Source: Toxorhynchites rutilus septentrionalis (lineage: Eukaryota; Arthropoda; Insecta; Diptera; Culicidae). From it: a stretch of DNA of 64,000 nt. The stretch spans positions 28,564,981 to 28,628,980 of the forward strand of contig NC_073744.1 of NCBI RefSeq assembly GCF_029784135.1. The letters are read 5' to 3'. Both the position numbers and the translations under genes were made by a program. Shown here piece after piece: positions 43,081-56,535 of the stretch. The notes below the pieces were generated by a model. That model was not told the DNA's origin, ran no database searches, and worked only from the letters and a program-made list of their open reading frames with translations. Every line of letters begins with the position of its first letter. Position 1 is the first letter of the stretch.

Positions 43081-43622
43081 ATTAAAAATAGATTTTTTCC
43101 TATTTTTTCAAAAATTTTGTGAACTAACACAATTTTTTGCTAACCAACTCAATGGCAAATCCAACTAATCTTATCAACCAGCTTCTTTTTGTTCCTGTAA
43201 CGTTCCTGTAATACTATACCATACAGCGATATTTCCGTTTGAATTCGTTTTTGATGATAAATTATTCAATAAATTATGATCCAATATATTTTGTGCAAAG
43301 TTAATTTATTGCTTTGACGGAAAAAAAAATTCAAATTTTTCGCATCGATTTCGAAAAAGTGCCAAAAACAGAGAGAATTTTAGTTTGATAATTCTGCAAA
43401 TATTGCAGTGAGTTCTAAGGGGCTGTCCACATACCACGTGGACAGAAAAAGCACAATTTTATACTCCCCCCTCCCCCACCGTGGACAAACGTGGACATTT
43501 TCATACCCCTCTCCCTGTTGTCCACGTGGACATTTTTCCTTATTTTATTAGAATAATTGAGGAAATAACACGATTGCGCTTACATTAAATTCCAATTCCA
43601 TTTAAGTTTATTTCAAATTTTA

Positions 43623-43700
43623 CTAGCTGTGACCTGCCACGCTTTGCTGTGGAACATTTAGGTTTTATGGCAGCGAAATGAGTAGCAAAGCAAAGCATAT
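43623..43700 (-). mobile_element. Helitron-like 3' end, minus strand
   Basis: ACTAGCTGTGACCTGCCACG is the inverse of a CTAG-terminated, G/C-hairpin end comparable to, but distinct from, the Helitron ending at 4793. Only the end is recognisable. Confidence 0.35.
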
Positions 43701-45287
43701 GTTTCATGTGAGTTTAATTTTGAAATACTTGTAATACTTTGTTTTTCTATTATCTGTGAAGATATAAAGGCTATCTAGTACGCCAACATGGAAACGCGTA
43801 ATATACAATTGAATAATCCGCATCCGAAGCTTCATCACATAATTCCAAAGATTGATCTTAAGCAACGCCAATCGAATAAAAATAAATGGATTCAAAATCA
43901 TTATCAGATACAATTTTAGTTCACGATTTTTTAAACACTTGCAAAGAAATGTGTTGCTACTACATAGAATACGTATTCAATAAAAGAGAATTGATTTACG
44001 CTCACAGCTTTACTTCAGAAGTGTGCTTATTTCATCTGAAAATCTTAAACCTTTCTGAGGGGTTGGCAGTAACAATTCTTGAAGTGGATTTTATATTGTG
44101 TCATAATATGAGTTCCATCAGTGGCGAGCTTTTCGAGTTTATGAAGTGCATAAAAACAAACAGAACAAGTTTATATGAATAGATTTTTTTAATCAATTAA
44201 CAAGAATTTCAAGAAAAGAAAAGATGGATCAGAGACCATGCACTGATATCTATAGATCTTCATTTGACAAAGGATTGAGGAGTAAAGGGTCGAAATTTCT
44301 AAGCGATAAAACGTTTTTGGTTTGCTTTCAAAGTTTCTATAAATTTTAAAATGTGTTCACAATAACAATCCAATCAACCTGATTATTTCGCTTCCATTTG
44401 ATTCATATAAAGTTTCAGTAGAGCTATTCACTACAGAGGTATTCTCTATCGAATGATCTTTTTATCCTTTAATTTTGAATCAGAATATTTCGGGAAACAA
44501 TGAACGCTCCGCAAATCGATGGTCAAATCTGCCCACTGCAAGCTCTAAAATATTCTATACAACGTCCAGTTGTTGCTTTGACTAATGCAATATTTTATAA
44601 CAGAGTTACAGCGTTCCAAAAATCACTCAAAATTTTCGATGTCGCATTTTGCTCCTCTATTTTTTGTCGAGTGTAGTTTTTTGCCCACTCCGGAGTACGA
44701 TCGGTCACAGGAAATCCTTGTTCATGGTTCATTTACACACCCGATTCACTTTAAGTCGTCAGCGCAATACGAAACGTTTTCCGCAATAGTTCTGCCATAA
44801 GAAATATATTCAACGCATATTTTTTAACTTTTCAACCGCTTATTGATCATTCTTCATTTAGTGTCTAGATGGCTTTCAAAATGCTAGCGGGGAAAAACTA
44901 CCACCTCTATTCTGTATCTCGATCGATTTGAAATATTTCGATCGACTTGATGAGATTCCATTCTATATTCCGTTCAAGTAGTTGTTTTAGCATTTCGTTC
45001 AATCTGCTTCTCTTCGAACATTAAATGGGCAAAAAAATAGGGAATGCAAAATTATTATTCGAAAGAATTAATGGTTTCGAATAGAATGCAAATCCGGCGG
45101 AATGCAGAATCGGGGTATACATCAGAAAACTCATGACTCATTGATTTTTTACTAACCTTGCCCGAAAAGTTATTTGTATTGCTCTTCAGTTTTCCTTCGC
45201 TTAAATCCTTATCAAAACATCACTTATGAAATTCGAACAGTTTACTAAAGCACAATTCAACGCCAAATTAATAAGCCGCTGCCCCGA

Positions 45288-45464
45288 TCTACCCATTACA
45301 CCCGCTAACACTCAGATAAAAATATGTACGTAAAATATTTGAATACCTGAAATTTGAAGCTTTAAAATAATGTGTATGTGTTGTGTTGATGTGTTGATTT
45401 TTCACAAAGTTACAGCATGTCAAAAATCGATTCACTCTGTTCCTTTAATTTTTTTTGTCAAGTG
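45288..45464. repeat. Long terminal inverted repeat, right copy (b)
   Basis: Inverse of 42892-43080, ending TTTGTCAAGTG before TA at 45465-45466. Confidence 0.8.
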
Positions 45465-47029
45465 TATGTAAAAATTTGTACATTTTTGGTTTGAAATCTG
45501 CTGCCCGATGGAAATTTAGTTTTTGAGAAATCAGTTAACTTAAAAGAAAGTTAATTGATTCCTCAAAAACTTGAAGAAATATTTAAGCTGCTGAGAAAAC
45601 TTTCTCATAAATTGAATAGAATATCTATTTATCTATCAATATTTTAATCTGTTATATCTGTTTGAAAGATTGTTATATACAAGTTGTAGCTGATCCGGAA
45701 TATTTCAGGTGTATGGTCAAAACTCATCTACAAAAGAATCATTGAACTTTACCTTGAGACCGTTTTTATGCCTTAAGCTGACTTTAATTCTAAAATTACG
45801 CTGCTTAGCACGCTTCATTTGAGAAAATTTTGCATAAAATTATGTAGTGAATCATTTAAATTAGTGCAAGACAACAGGAAGGATAACAGAGTGGTGTAAA
45901 GGAAAGAATTGTAGAAATAATCCAGCTTATCATGCATTTTTGGAAAACTTATAAAAACACATGAAAACATAAAAATTAATGTTTCATTTTTACCTTTGAA
46001 AGTTACTTGGATCCATTAATTTAAATGTTTTACAACTGAATTCTACGCAAAATTTTCTTATCTTTCAAAAGAGTAGCATAATTATTCTATGTAGCTTACC
46101 TTCTAAATTAGAGTCTGTTCAAGACATAAAATTCGACTCAAGGAAAGTTCATCATCTCTAGTTGAGAATTGACCAAATGCGTAGAATTTTTTCATCAAAT
46201 ATGATCCTTTCTCACCTCCTGAAATATTCCGAACTAGCTACCTAATTCCACGTATATTTTTTATCAGAATACTGACTCATTTTTTTGACGACTAGTGGAA
46301 ATTGATGAAATTAAAATACTTTGGAAAAATGATTTTACACGCAATTCTAGGAAACATTATTATCTTAAGACTAACTGTTCTCGAGATGTAACAAAGTGTA
46401 TATAAAATTATATTTGATGAAGAATCATTTACGCATATCATGAAATCTCAACCATTATGGAATGGTTTAATTTTTATAGTTTTAAACTCTGAGGGTCTAT
46501 GCATACCCCGTGACTATAAAAGTTCGATCATAGGAAATAGCTTGGACGTTCACAGTTGATATGAGATATTTTTATAACCCAAATTTCACTGAAGAAGATT
46601 AATTATATGAGAAAAAATATATGAACGTTTGACTGAGTAGCACTCTCAGGCGGCTCAATCCATTTATTGATAAATGCGGATAGTATTAAAATTCTTGAAT
46701 ATGCGTTATTTAATTTAATTTGGAATGTAAAAATATTTTTCCTGTCCATGTGGACTCGATCTATACCCCCTCCCCCCTCTCCGTGGACAAGCGTGGACAT
46801 TGTTTTACCACCTACACTCCCCCCCCCCCTAAAGTTGTCCACGTGGTTTGTGGACAGCCCCTAAAGTTAACAGACAATTTTTTGGCCTAGTGTATCCACA
46901 AAACACCTATGAACGTTTCATATTGATACGTTCAACCATTTTTTTAGCCGATTTTTCAAAGTTTGGAGTAAATTAGAGAAGCTGGTCATCGCCAATCGTA
47001 CCATCAATGTGTATCAATCCCATCTGTTT

Positions 47030-47119
47030 GCGTTGATTTTTCACGAAGTTACAACACGTCAACAATCATTTAAAGTTGTTCGACTTCGCACTGTGTCTCT
47101 TTAATTTGTTTGTGAAGTG
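47030..47119. repeat. Long terminal inverted repeat, diverged right copy (c)
   Basis: GATTTTTCACGAAGTTACAA through TTTAATTTGTTTGTGAAGTG matches copy (b) with many substitutions and ends before TA at 47120-47121. Confidence 0.65.
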
Positions 47120-47125
47120 TATATA

Positions 47126-49860
47126 TATTAAACGAAGCTTCGAAGGAAATTATATTTCTCAAAAATTGAAATGGGTAAAAAGTAATTATAGATAAATCAA
47201 AGCCGACCTTCTTTAAATATAACTGTTTCAAAGGATACAGTTTTCGTCCATTTTTTTAAATGACAATCTTTCAGGTTTTTTAAAAATATTATTGACAACC
47301 CTGGTCGAACTTATGGTTGTGAGTGCTAATTGCGTGCACACAGAGACTGTCGGTATAAATTTTATACCGAATGTAGTGAGAATGCTGTGCTTCTGGGATG
47401 CCTGGTCTGTGATCTTTAAATTTACGATTGAACGGAACTAATAATCCAACATTCAGAAAAATTCCAGAAGTATTTGAAGCAATCGTTAAAAACCTATCGT
47501 ATTCTTGTCGTTTAGATTCATTCAATATGATGAAAACCATCTCGCAGCCCATTCAGTAACATTACAAACACCCTGCTTGAACAATTTCCTGCAAATCAAC
47601 AAATGTTTTTCAGATGCTTCAACGATGTTGATGATTGCTAGGAGTGGTATTCGTTCCAAATGCGTTCCAAACTTAATTACTTCAAACATCACAACAGATT
47701 CATTTTATTATCTCGTATCTTTTGAACATTGGGTGAGTAACTGACTCGAACATTCCACGAATGTGTGCTACTTGATTTATTTATTAACGAGCATACATCC
47801 TCTGGAAAACTGTGCCCATCTCCTCGAATGACAGTCTTCCGGGATAAACAATAGGTCTTCCTGGTCTCTCCGAGTTTGAGACACGGAGGGGACTAAGTTG
47901 AGCAGAAAACAACAACCTCTCGTTTGTTTGCTCGAAGGAAATATTTTCGTGCCCAATCCGCACGGCAAGAACAGGCAATTTCCCGAATAATGGATTCATT
48001 CCTTCCCCTTTTCGTCGATTGCAGCAGATCCCATCCCGAAGATGGTGTCGGTGGTGATGTCGGTGGTAATGAAATGAAGCGAACATCGCTTATCTCGCCA
48101 GGCCCGCTCAACCGGTTTCAACAGGATCATCCAATTTGGAAGTAATGGTTTTGATGGAGGTTCGGCTGGGTTGGGTTGGGATTTCAGCACCATCTGCGAG
48201 GCAAGGTCGTCGGACAAAGCCAGCCAAAAACGAAAGAAACATGGAATAAAATTAATACAGACAACCGCCACCACCGCCAGGGCCGACCCTCGCATTCGCC
48301 CGGCCCGGGCGGTTCCAACCCGAAATGTATATTATTTGAAACAGCAATTAAGCCCTAATGGGTCATCGCTTTACTCAGGGCTGGTAATGAGAAGTGATGG
48401 CTTGTGTAATCGTTTTTTGTTATCGCTGTCATTCAATACCGGTTGGCTCGAGCGGGAAGTCGACTAGCGAATTGATTATTTAATATGATAATTTTTCACA
48501 AATTTAGCAACCCCCGGGTGTCTCCATCTCGGAAACAATTCATGGAGACGCCTGTTGAGAAACAAATTCTCCACATTCCACAGGGGATGAATGTGTCCCG
48601 TCGTGAATCCATTAAATTTCCCAGTGGTAAAATTTTTGGTGATAAATGAACAATGCTAGGGATCCATCCGGGATGGTACTTCTCCCACCGTCTGATTGCT
48701 CTTGAATGTCTCTAGTTCCACTTCCCGGAATACGCACACACCCAGCGCGAAGCTCTTCGCAGAAGGAAGAAGGATCTACGCAGAAATGACAAACGGACAA
48801 TAAAGCGCCCCACCCGCTGACAGCGATAGCCACTCGATAATTGAATTCTCAGCAGAGTGCCATTAACATCAACAGCAGGAGATTTTCCCCCATCTTCTCC
48901 ACGTGTGTCGAAAACCCGAAACATGTTCGATGGGATCCCATCATCAGCCCGAGAGGCACCGAGTTTATTAACAAGCCTGCTCCGTACTGAGATTGGAGAG
49001 TAGAGCTGGTCACCGTGGATCGTTGGTCTCGTCTCAGGGCGGGATATGTATCCACCGGCATTGCCTATATAAGGATCTAATTTTCCCTCTTTGTGTTACC
49101 GGTTTTGTGCCGGGCGCCATGAAAAGAATACATGAACCTGGGATTGTTATACACAATTACACGGTCCGACCCTCTGGGAGTTGACGAGATGATGACATGG
49201 CGCTTCCTGGAAGGCAAGTCAACTTGCCTCCGAAAACAGAACAACAAAAGAGAAACAAAATAAGTGAAATGTAATATTCAGGAATATCGAAAGCATCCTG
49301 ACGGATCATCCGAAAAGTGAGCACTTTTACTGACGAAATAAAAATAAAATGTGAAGTACGACAGAAATAATGGCGGAACGGGGACTGCTATTGTTTTCCT
49401 TCTGTGTTACGCTTTCCCAGCGCTCGGTTTTGCATTGAGTGCTCTCACGGCAAGGGTTTTTCCGAGAAGAGTGGAATCCGTGATCCGTGTCGCGTACAAT
49501 AACAAGCTTAAAATTTATGCAAAGCTTTTCAAGACTGGACACTTGATTAATAAATCCGATGTCTGTAGCTTGATCTTTTCGCGGATTATGCAGCCTGAAA
49601 ATGATGAGTCTTCTGAAGCGTTCTGAGGATGAGGCCAATCGAGAAAGGGGAAGCATTACATTCCAATGGACGGATGGAAAGATTACAATTAATTAAGTGC
49701 TGTTGTGCACAAGTTTGCATCATTTAATCCGGGGATTCTCAAACTATTGAAAGCAAGAGACCCCTTTTCCAAAATTAAGTGATTCCGTAGACCCCCGAAT
49801 TTCTTTAAACATTCTATCTCTGGTGTTTTTCGTTATTCATACAAAATACTTACTAATTTC
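47126..49860. other. No recognisable gene
   Basis: Includes a G/C-richer block at 47800-49250 with several ORFs of 60-100 codons on both strands, none matching a family I recognise and none with a clear splice pattern. It is plausibly unique host DNA (regulatory or intronic). Confidence 0.45.
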
Positions 49861-49865
49861 AAAAC

Positions 49866-50590
49866 TTCACGGTTGGTCGTATTGTCTGATTTCGGTCAAA
49901 TATGCACCGTTTTTTTTTGTTAAATTGCCATTCTAATGGTAGCCATAATGCCTCTCTCATAGAAGTCTTGGTCCTTAGTGGCGAAAAGCTCTTGTAATCG
50001 ATTTTTATAATCTCCTCTCGAACCGAATTACTTACCACGCAGGAAGTTTTGCAATGCGAGAAAAGGGCGGTAATCGCTGGTGGATGCATCTAGACTTTCC
50101 AACCAACCTCCCGAAGTTTCTAATGAGCCACTACAGACGTGTATGGCCTTGCATTGTCCTGATGAAACACAACATCGCTTCTGTTGGCCAATTGTGACCG
50201 TTTCTGATCAATCGCTAGCATTAAACGGTCCAGTTGTTGACAGTCGAAGATCTGAATTGTGATCAGGTTCCACTAAACACATAGCGGAACCGGTCTGGCC
50301 GTTAGTCCTGGTTTGGTCACTGTTTGGGATGCTCCACCACGCTTTGACCACGTTTCGCACAATATTGTTCTATGTGATCCATTTCTCATCCCAAGTCACC
50401 ATCCGTTTGAGAGATGGGTCGACTTCATTTCGTTTGGCCATGGCTTCGCAAATAGAAATTCGATCCATCATGTTTTTTGGTGTCAATTGAGGCTAGAATT
50501 GCTTTATGGTTGATCTTGAAACGGCTAATTCTGCGTTTCTGTAATATGTCCGCAATCAATTCCTCTCAACTGATTGCCCACTAAATTAAT
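49866..50590 (-). pseudogene. Decayed mariner transposase (mellifera-type)
   Basis: Read on the minus strand in shifting frames, the order of a mariner transposase is clear: DPSLKRMVTWDEKWIT, then a TAG, then NNIV; AIDQKRSQLANR, VVFHQDNARPYTSVV; and, after a shift, ATKDQDFYERGIM. The second catalytic Asp (HQDNARP) is visible; the region of the third is scrambled (HPPAITALFSH). There are several frameshifts and stops, so it is a fossil. It is a different lineage from the well-preserved mariner at 61497-62781 (for example AIDQKRSQLAN against ALMKKRPSLIN). Confidence 0.85.
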
Positions 50591-51690
50591 TTTTTACTGC
50601 ATTTTCAATTTGGAAATGGGGGAAAATTTCATTTTCAAATGAAAAGCATTCACAACTAAATTGTTTTTTACTTTTTACCCGAAGATTGCAGGTTCAGGTC
50701 CTGTCACGGTCGCCATGTAACAAAGAAAAATGGTAAAACTAAACATTTCAACGGAAATTGTCGATTGCAACGCGTGGGAGGGAAATTGTTCGGAGCTTTC
50801 GATTAATTCACAAACGCGTCGTTGGGACCGAACACTGCTCGGCCCGACGTTACTCTATTCACACTTCCAACCAGGCTGCATTACTTCTTGATTTTTAAAT
50901 ACTAGCTTAACACTATCTAAAAAAAGCTACAGACAACACTATCTAAAATTTCCGAACTGGGAGGAGCATCACGGCGGTGAAAATGGAAAGAGAAAGAATG
51001 AGGATGAGTAGAAGTTATTACGCTTGGCCTCCAGGCTTTTCGCCTTGCTTAGGCAAACGGAACTTAATTGGGTTATAATCAAAAACGACCGATTCTTGCA
51101 ACTTGTGACGAAGCGTACACATGTTGATACAAGTGTGGTGTTTGATTACAGCATGGGAAATGTTTCCGGGTAAGTCATAAAGTGGGTGACTCATACTTTA
51201 TGACATGTAGATGAATATGAATTTGGGATGTTTGTTAACTGCATTTCACTGAGTGTGAAATGAGATACAACGAAAAATTGAATAGGGATAATACGTTTCG
51301 TGTGGGAGAGGAATGAGGGATTCACGCTACACCTGCCCAATTTCAGTGTGATCATTATTCCTTGATATATTGATAATGAAAGACGATAATGTAATCGTTC
51401 ATTCAATCAATGAATCATTCACATGGTCACCCTAAATTTATACGTCAAATGTCATAGACGAACGTGAGATCAAGATCAGTAAAGTAAAAGGTTGAACGAC
51501 ATGTCGAAATCGCCGTTCCGCCGTTCCTCGCGTATAGATCAAATTTATTTACAAACTTTGATCGTATCTTTCCGTTGTGTAACAGCAAATACACAACATA
51601 TTATATTAGCGACTGGACAGTTCTGTGACTTCGTGTGAACGAACCCTCAAATATCAAAACGTCAGATAAATGAACATTTTCATATTGGTG
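50591..51690. other. No recognisable feature
   Basis: Mixed sequence without supported ORFs or repeats. Confidence 0.5.
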
Positions 51691-51693
51691 AAG

Positions 51694-52440
51694 TACACTC
51701 TGTCAAACTTCTATAAGACCAGGTGATGGTCCGCTGCTTTGTGTCATTGTAAACGAACAATGCTCCAATTTATATTCTAGTGTGCAGGTATTGGTGAATA
51801 CAATACACTGCATGATTTTCATATGTGTGTGTGCAAGCGCTGAGCGTAAACAAATGTTTTGGTATTTTTCACTTGTCAAGTTTCTATAAGACCAGTTACA
51901 TTTTCCGTTGTTTTAGTTATTTTGATCAATAAATCTGGGAAATGTCGAAGGGAAAAGTGCTCACGGAGAGAGAAGAAAGATGAATCGTAAATCGAAGCTC
52001 TCTGGCCAGGATAAGCGGGAAATACCTTGAACAGCTTCAAATACCTCAAAATCGCTTATGCAAATAAAGCAATATTTCAATTTAAATGTTACTCGAGTGA
52101 CAATACCTCAAGTTTTGGTAAAAAATCCTTACATAAAGAGGGCTTAAATGGTTGAAGCTCCTCATCTTACATCATCTCACATCGGAAGACGTCTGAGTTT
52201 TGCCAAATCTCACATAAATCGACAGTGGGACAAGGTATGTTGTGACAAAGAATGCTTCCAAAAGAATACATTTAGATATATACCATACCGAAAAGTTCTT
52301 CAATGTATAGGTTATCTTCACTGACGAAAAAGTTCCATTTGGATGGTCCTGATGGTTTCAACGGGTACTGACGTGATTTACGGAAGAAGGAACAGCATTT
52401 TTCAACCAAGAATTGCTGCCACTAGCGACTGGTTGATAGC
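51694..52440 (+). pseudogene. Decayed Tc1/Tc3-like transposase with left terminal region
   Basis: TACACTCTGTCAAACTTCTA near 51694 and a second GTCAAGTTTCTATAAGACCA near 51876 look like terminal and subterminal repeats. The frame then reads MSKGKVLTEREER, similar to the N terminus of Tc-type transposases. From 52311 VIFTDEK, then (one base shifted) HLDGPDGFNG and RDLRKKEQHFSTKN give the first catalytic Asp region. Stops and frameshifts are frequent. The remainder is lost at the edge of the purine microsatellite. Confidence 0.7.
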
Positions 52441-52489
52441 TGGAATGCAACCACAACCATTTTTATTTGTCATTTTTTGAGAGCGAGAG

Positions 52490-53268
<779 letters not shown>

Positions 53269-54166
53269 TAAATTAATGGATTCAAATATTCCATGAATGC
53301 TCTATTCCATGAACATGAAACAGTTATTTCTCTTTATTCCGCGCGGCGAGTGACGGGAGATAGTCACTACAATAGATCAACTAATGGTCGCTGTGGTACA
53401 ATGTTCCTACAGCAGAAGACGTGAGATAGCTGATAGCGGGAATTCGCCTCACGGAATAAAGGGGATTATCAGCTGCAATAACCAAATTTGGGCGACTGCA
53501 TTCTGCGAACGGATTGATTCGATACACGTAATGTTCGACGTCCAATAATTATTCCCAGGAAAGCCACTTTTCATATTGATAATATTGTAGTAATACGATA
53601 ATTTAGATTTAGAAACGTTTCGACGCCTGTAAAGTTTCCTCGAATTCCGGCACTACAAATAATGTTTACTGGAAATGGTTGCGATTAGGGATAACATTTT
53701 CGCGGGAGCCAATACCGTCGATAATGAATAGAAGTTTATTCATTATCGTGAATATCTAAATTTATTTTACGTTCCAACGTTAATTGGCTTTCGGATGCGT
53801 TTCGATGTTTTATGATCAGCGAAACAATACTGAGCTTCTGTGGCTTACCTACAGTCAAAGCTCTCTATAGCGACAATCTTTATAGCGACAAATCTCTCTA
53901 TAACGACATATCCAAAGGTCCCTTCAAAATCACATAGAAATTCTTTTCTTTAAAGCGACATTTCTCTATAACGACCATTCCCTGTAACGACACATTACCG
54001 CTCATACATATCATTCTCTATTGCGATAATTTTCAAGGTCACGCCATTCACAGTGCAATAATAATAAGCTTGATTGAAATACTAAGTTCAATGAATGAAC
54101 GAACATAGTCTATATTATGTTTTGTGAACGATTAAATGTTCGCGCGCAACTATTAATTTTCGTGTA

Positions 54167-55470
54167 AAATCTGCTTCATTTAATATTGGAACACAAACAA
54201 TTGCGTGTAGTTCAGTCATTTATTAACGAATTCATAATTTGTTTTTCATACAAATGTAGCATTTTCTTTACTCTTTCATAAAAAAAAATTTAAAAAATTA
54301 TTCATTGCTGTTTCGAAGAAATTCTCGTACTTTTCCCGTAATACGGCACATTAGGCGGCGCACACCCTTTTCGTCCACCGTTTTGGCGATTTGATTCCAC
54401 CAGTTCTTCATTTGAGTCATGTTCCTAACAAGTTTTCCCTTTGCCTTAAGCCTCCGCTTCGTGATTGCCCAGTATTTCTCTATCGGCCGGAACTGGGGGC
54501 AGTTTGGGGGGTTGAGGTCCTTCGGTATTACGCTGACCCCGTTCGTTGCGTACCATTCCATAACCGTTTTGCTGTAATGGCAGCTTGCGATGTCCGGCCA
54601 AAACATTACTGGACGGTCGTAGGCACGAATAAACGGCAGAATCCGTTTCTGTAGGCACTCTTTTTTGTAGACTTCTGATGTCATTGTCTTGTCAGTGAGA
54701 AAGACTTTGGTTTTCTGTTCACAACTGCATATCCCCTGCTAAATCATGTACTTGCGGGCGAATTTATCCGCAAACACGAACTTAAATTTTGCAGGTACAT
54801 CCCCCCGAGCCGTCGCCAAATAAAATTTTTGACCTGGGATTTGCCCAAAGTCCGCCTTCACGTAGGTCTCATCGTCGATCAGAATACATCCGTCGAACTT
54901 GGTCAGCACTTGGTCGTACAGCTTTCGAGCACGGATTCTGGCCACATTGTTCTGCTTCAGCGTCCGATTTGGCTGTTTGCTGGCTCGGAATGACCTTATT
55001 CCTTCCCGGAGACGAATTCGTCGCACCGTACTGTGAGCGGCCTGGAACTTATTGGCCAAATCGCGATCTGAAAGATTGGGATTCCTCTTGACGGCCTTGA
55101 TGACTTTCCCACGCAGTTTCCGGTCGACAGTTCCACTCCGACGCTTCGAATGCGGCTTCCGAGCCGTCGTCAATGTTTCCTTGTACTGCTTGATAACACG
55201 CCATACGGTATTTCTGGGCATTTTAAGCTGTTTAGCTAGCTTAGATGCCGACAACAATGGATTTTCAAGAAAACTGTGCACAATTTTATCTTTCCGTTCG
55301 GCTTCCATGGCGGTTGTTTACAAAATGCTATCGTTTGGTGTTATGACATAAATACATGGTGAAAGGTAATGAATTTCCCGACACGTGGGTGAAAAAAGTT
55401 TCCAAATCCGTCCACTAGGAGCGCCACAATGAGCAAAAGAATTTGTTCCAATATTAAATGAAGCAGACTT
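54167..55470 (-). mobile_element. DD37E Tc1/mariner element, second family, 1304 bp
   Basis: The terminal repeats are AAATCTGCTTCATTTAATAT on the left and, reverse-complemented, AAGTCTGCTTCATTTAATAT on the right, with TA at 54165-54166 and 55471-55472. The termini are unrelated to the ITmD37E copies A, B and D, but the transposase belongs to the same group. Confidence 0.88.
54298..55308 (-). pseudogene. DD37E transposase, second family, single amber codon
   Basis: The minus-strand frame is open from ATG (55308) to the stop at 54298 except for one TAG at codon 190, at 54739-54741. It replaces the Trp of the KYMVWQ motif seen in copy A (here KYMI, stop, QG). Two HTH regions are visible (about 20-42, LSASKLAKQLKMPRNTV; about 80-100, LSDRDLANKFQAAHSTV). 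The catalytic residues are D146 in DDETYVK, D239 in FWPDIASCHY and E277 in RPIEKYW, with 37 residues between the last two. The full length of 336 codons matches the family. The rest shows no decay, so this copy was inactivated recently or depends on readthrough. It shares about half its residues with copies A, B and D by eye. Confidence 0.87.
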
Positions 55471-56535
55471 TACTTAACAAAAGCAGAGAAATTTAAATTT
55501 GAAACATCACTCAACCTGAACATATATTCAGACGCGATTCTGCTGACGGTACATTTCCATATATTCAAAACTCTGCTGCACATAATCAGCTGTACCATTT
55601 CGTATAACGAAAGAGTAATAAAAAAACCCTCGAAAGAGACGTGATCGCTCTGAAGCTCTCGGGACGCGCAGTGGGAAACTAACTAAACGATACCGTGTGG
55701 GTAAAAAGGAATACAATACAGATTAGCTGTTGTGGATCACGTTTTACTTCTGGTGCTAATAAAATTCATTCTGCCAAAACAGTGATAGGGCGAGGCAAAA
55801 AAAGAATGATGTCAGTTTCCCAATCTTTATTCAGTTCTACACGAATTCAGCTCAGCTTTCACAATACACACAAATAGGAAACCTGTAAGCTGATAAGAGA
55901 TAGGGAAAGCTTATTGAAACAAATAAATTTAAGCATTGTTGTACCAGAATCCCGTCCTTGAGAAAATAAAGTATTTGCATTGAACCTAAAACGAAAAGTA
56001 TTGTCCGTCCAACTGTTACATGGTAAGATTGTAAATTTAAACTCACACAACAGTTTGAAGCATAGTTTGTTTTAATCTAAATTCCAGTCCAAAATAAATT
56101 CAAAGACAAGAAAATCTTTGACGCTAAAAAATTAATTGGACATAATTGAAAGATTTAATTAAAATTTAAAACTGCGAAACTAGACCAAAAATCATTCAAA
56201 GCCAGCGACGGATGGTTTCAAAAATTCGTCAAAAGGAATGGACTCCCAAAACCAACTAGAAGATGCTTTCCAAACGATTTATGCTGGTTTATTAACAAAG
56301 TTTTGTTAGGGGACAAAATTTTGGGGGCTGAATTTTGTGTCTATTGTTTAATGTTTCGTTTCAATTATTTCAGTCAGTTTCCTTTGTTATAAATATAATT
56401 GATTTGTTTCGCAGGGACTAGAGCGTTTCTCTCTTTATAACGACATCCGAATTCTCTATAGCGATAGTTTTTTATAGCGACATTTCTCTATAACGACGGT
56501 CCCTTGCGATGTCGCTATAGAGAGCTTTCACTGTA

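Larger units (their letters stand above)
43419..46861. mobile_element. Harbinger-like element, 3443 bp, with secondary insertions
   Basis: The left end GGGGCTGTCCACATACCACG and the right end, reverse complement GGGGCTGTCCACAAACCACG, are followed on both sides by GTGGACA-rich subterminal sequence. The 3-bp TAA lies at 43416-43418 and 46862-46864, consistent with PIF/Harbinger. No transposase or Myb-like frame is seen. The interior carries a Helitron-like end and one arm of the inverted repeat family described at 42892. Confidence 0.65.
53852..56533. mobile_element. pogo-like element split by a DD37E element
   Basis: The left end CAGTCAAAGCTCTCTATAGC and the right end, reverse complement CAGTGAAAGCTCTCTATAGC, are flanked by TA at 53850-53851 and 56534-56535. 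TCTCTATAACGAC repeats lie subterminally at both ends. It is the same family as 3054-3990. Without the nested element it is about 1.4 kb and has no identifiable transposase. Confidence 0.85.

Noticed and set aside
43886..44182. A 98-codon plus-strand ORF inside the Harbinger-like element
   Set aside because: No HTH, Myb-like or DDE motif and no similarity to a known transposase; probably chance.
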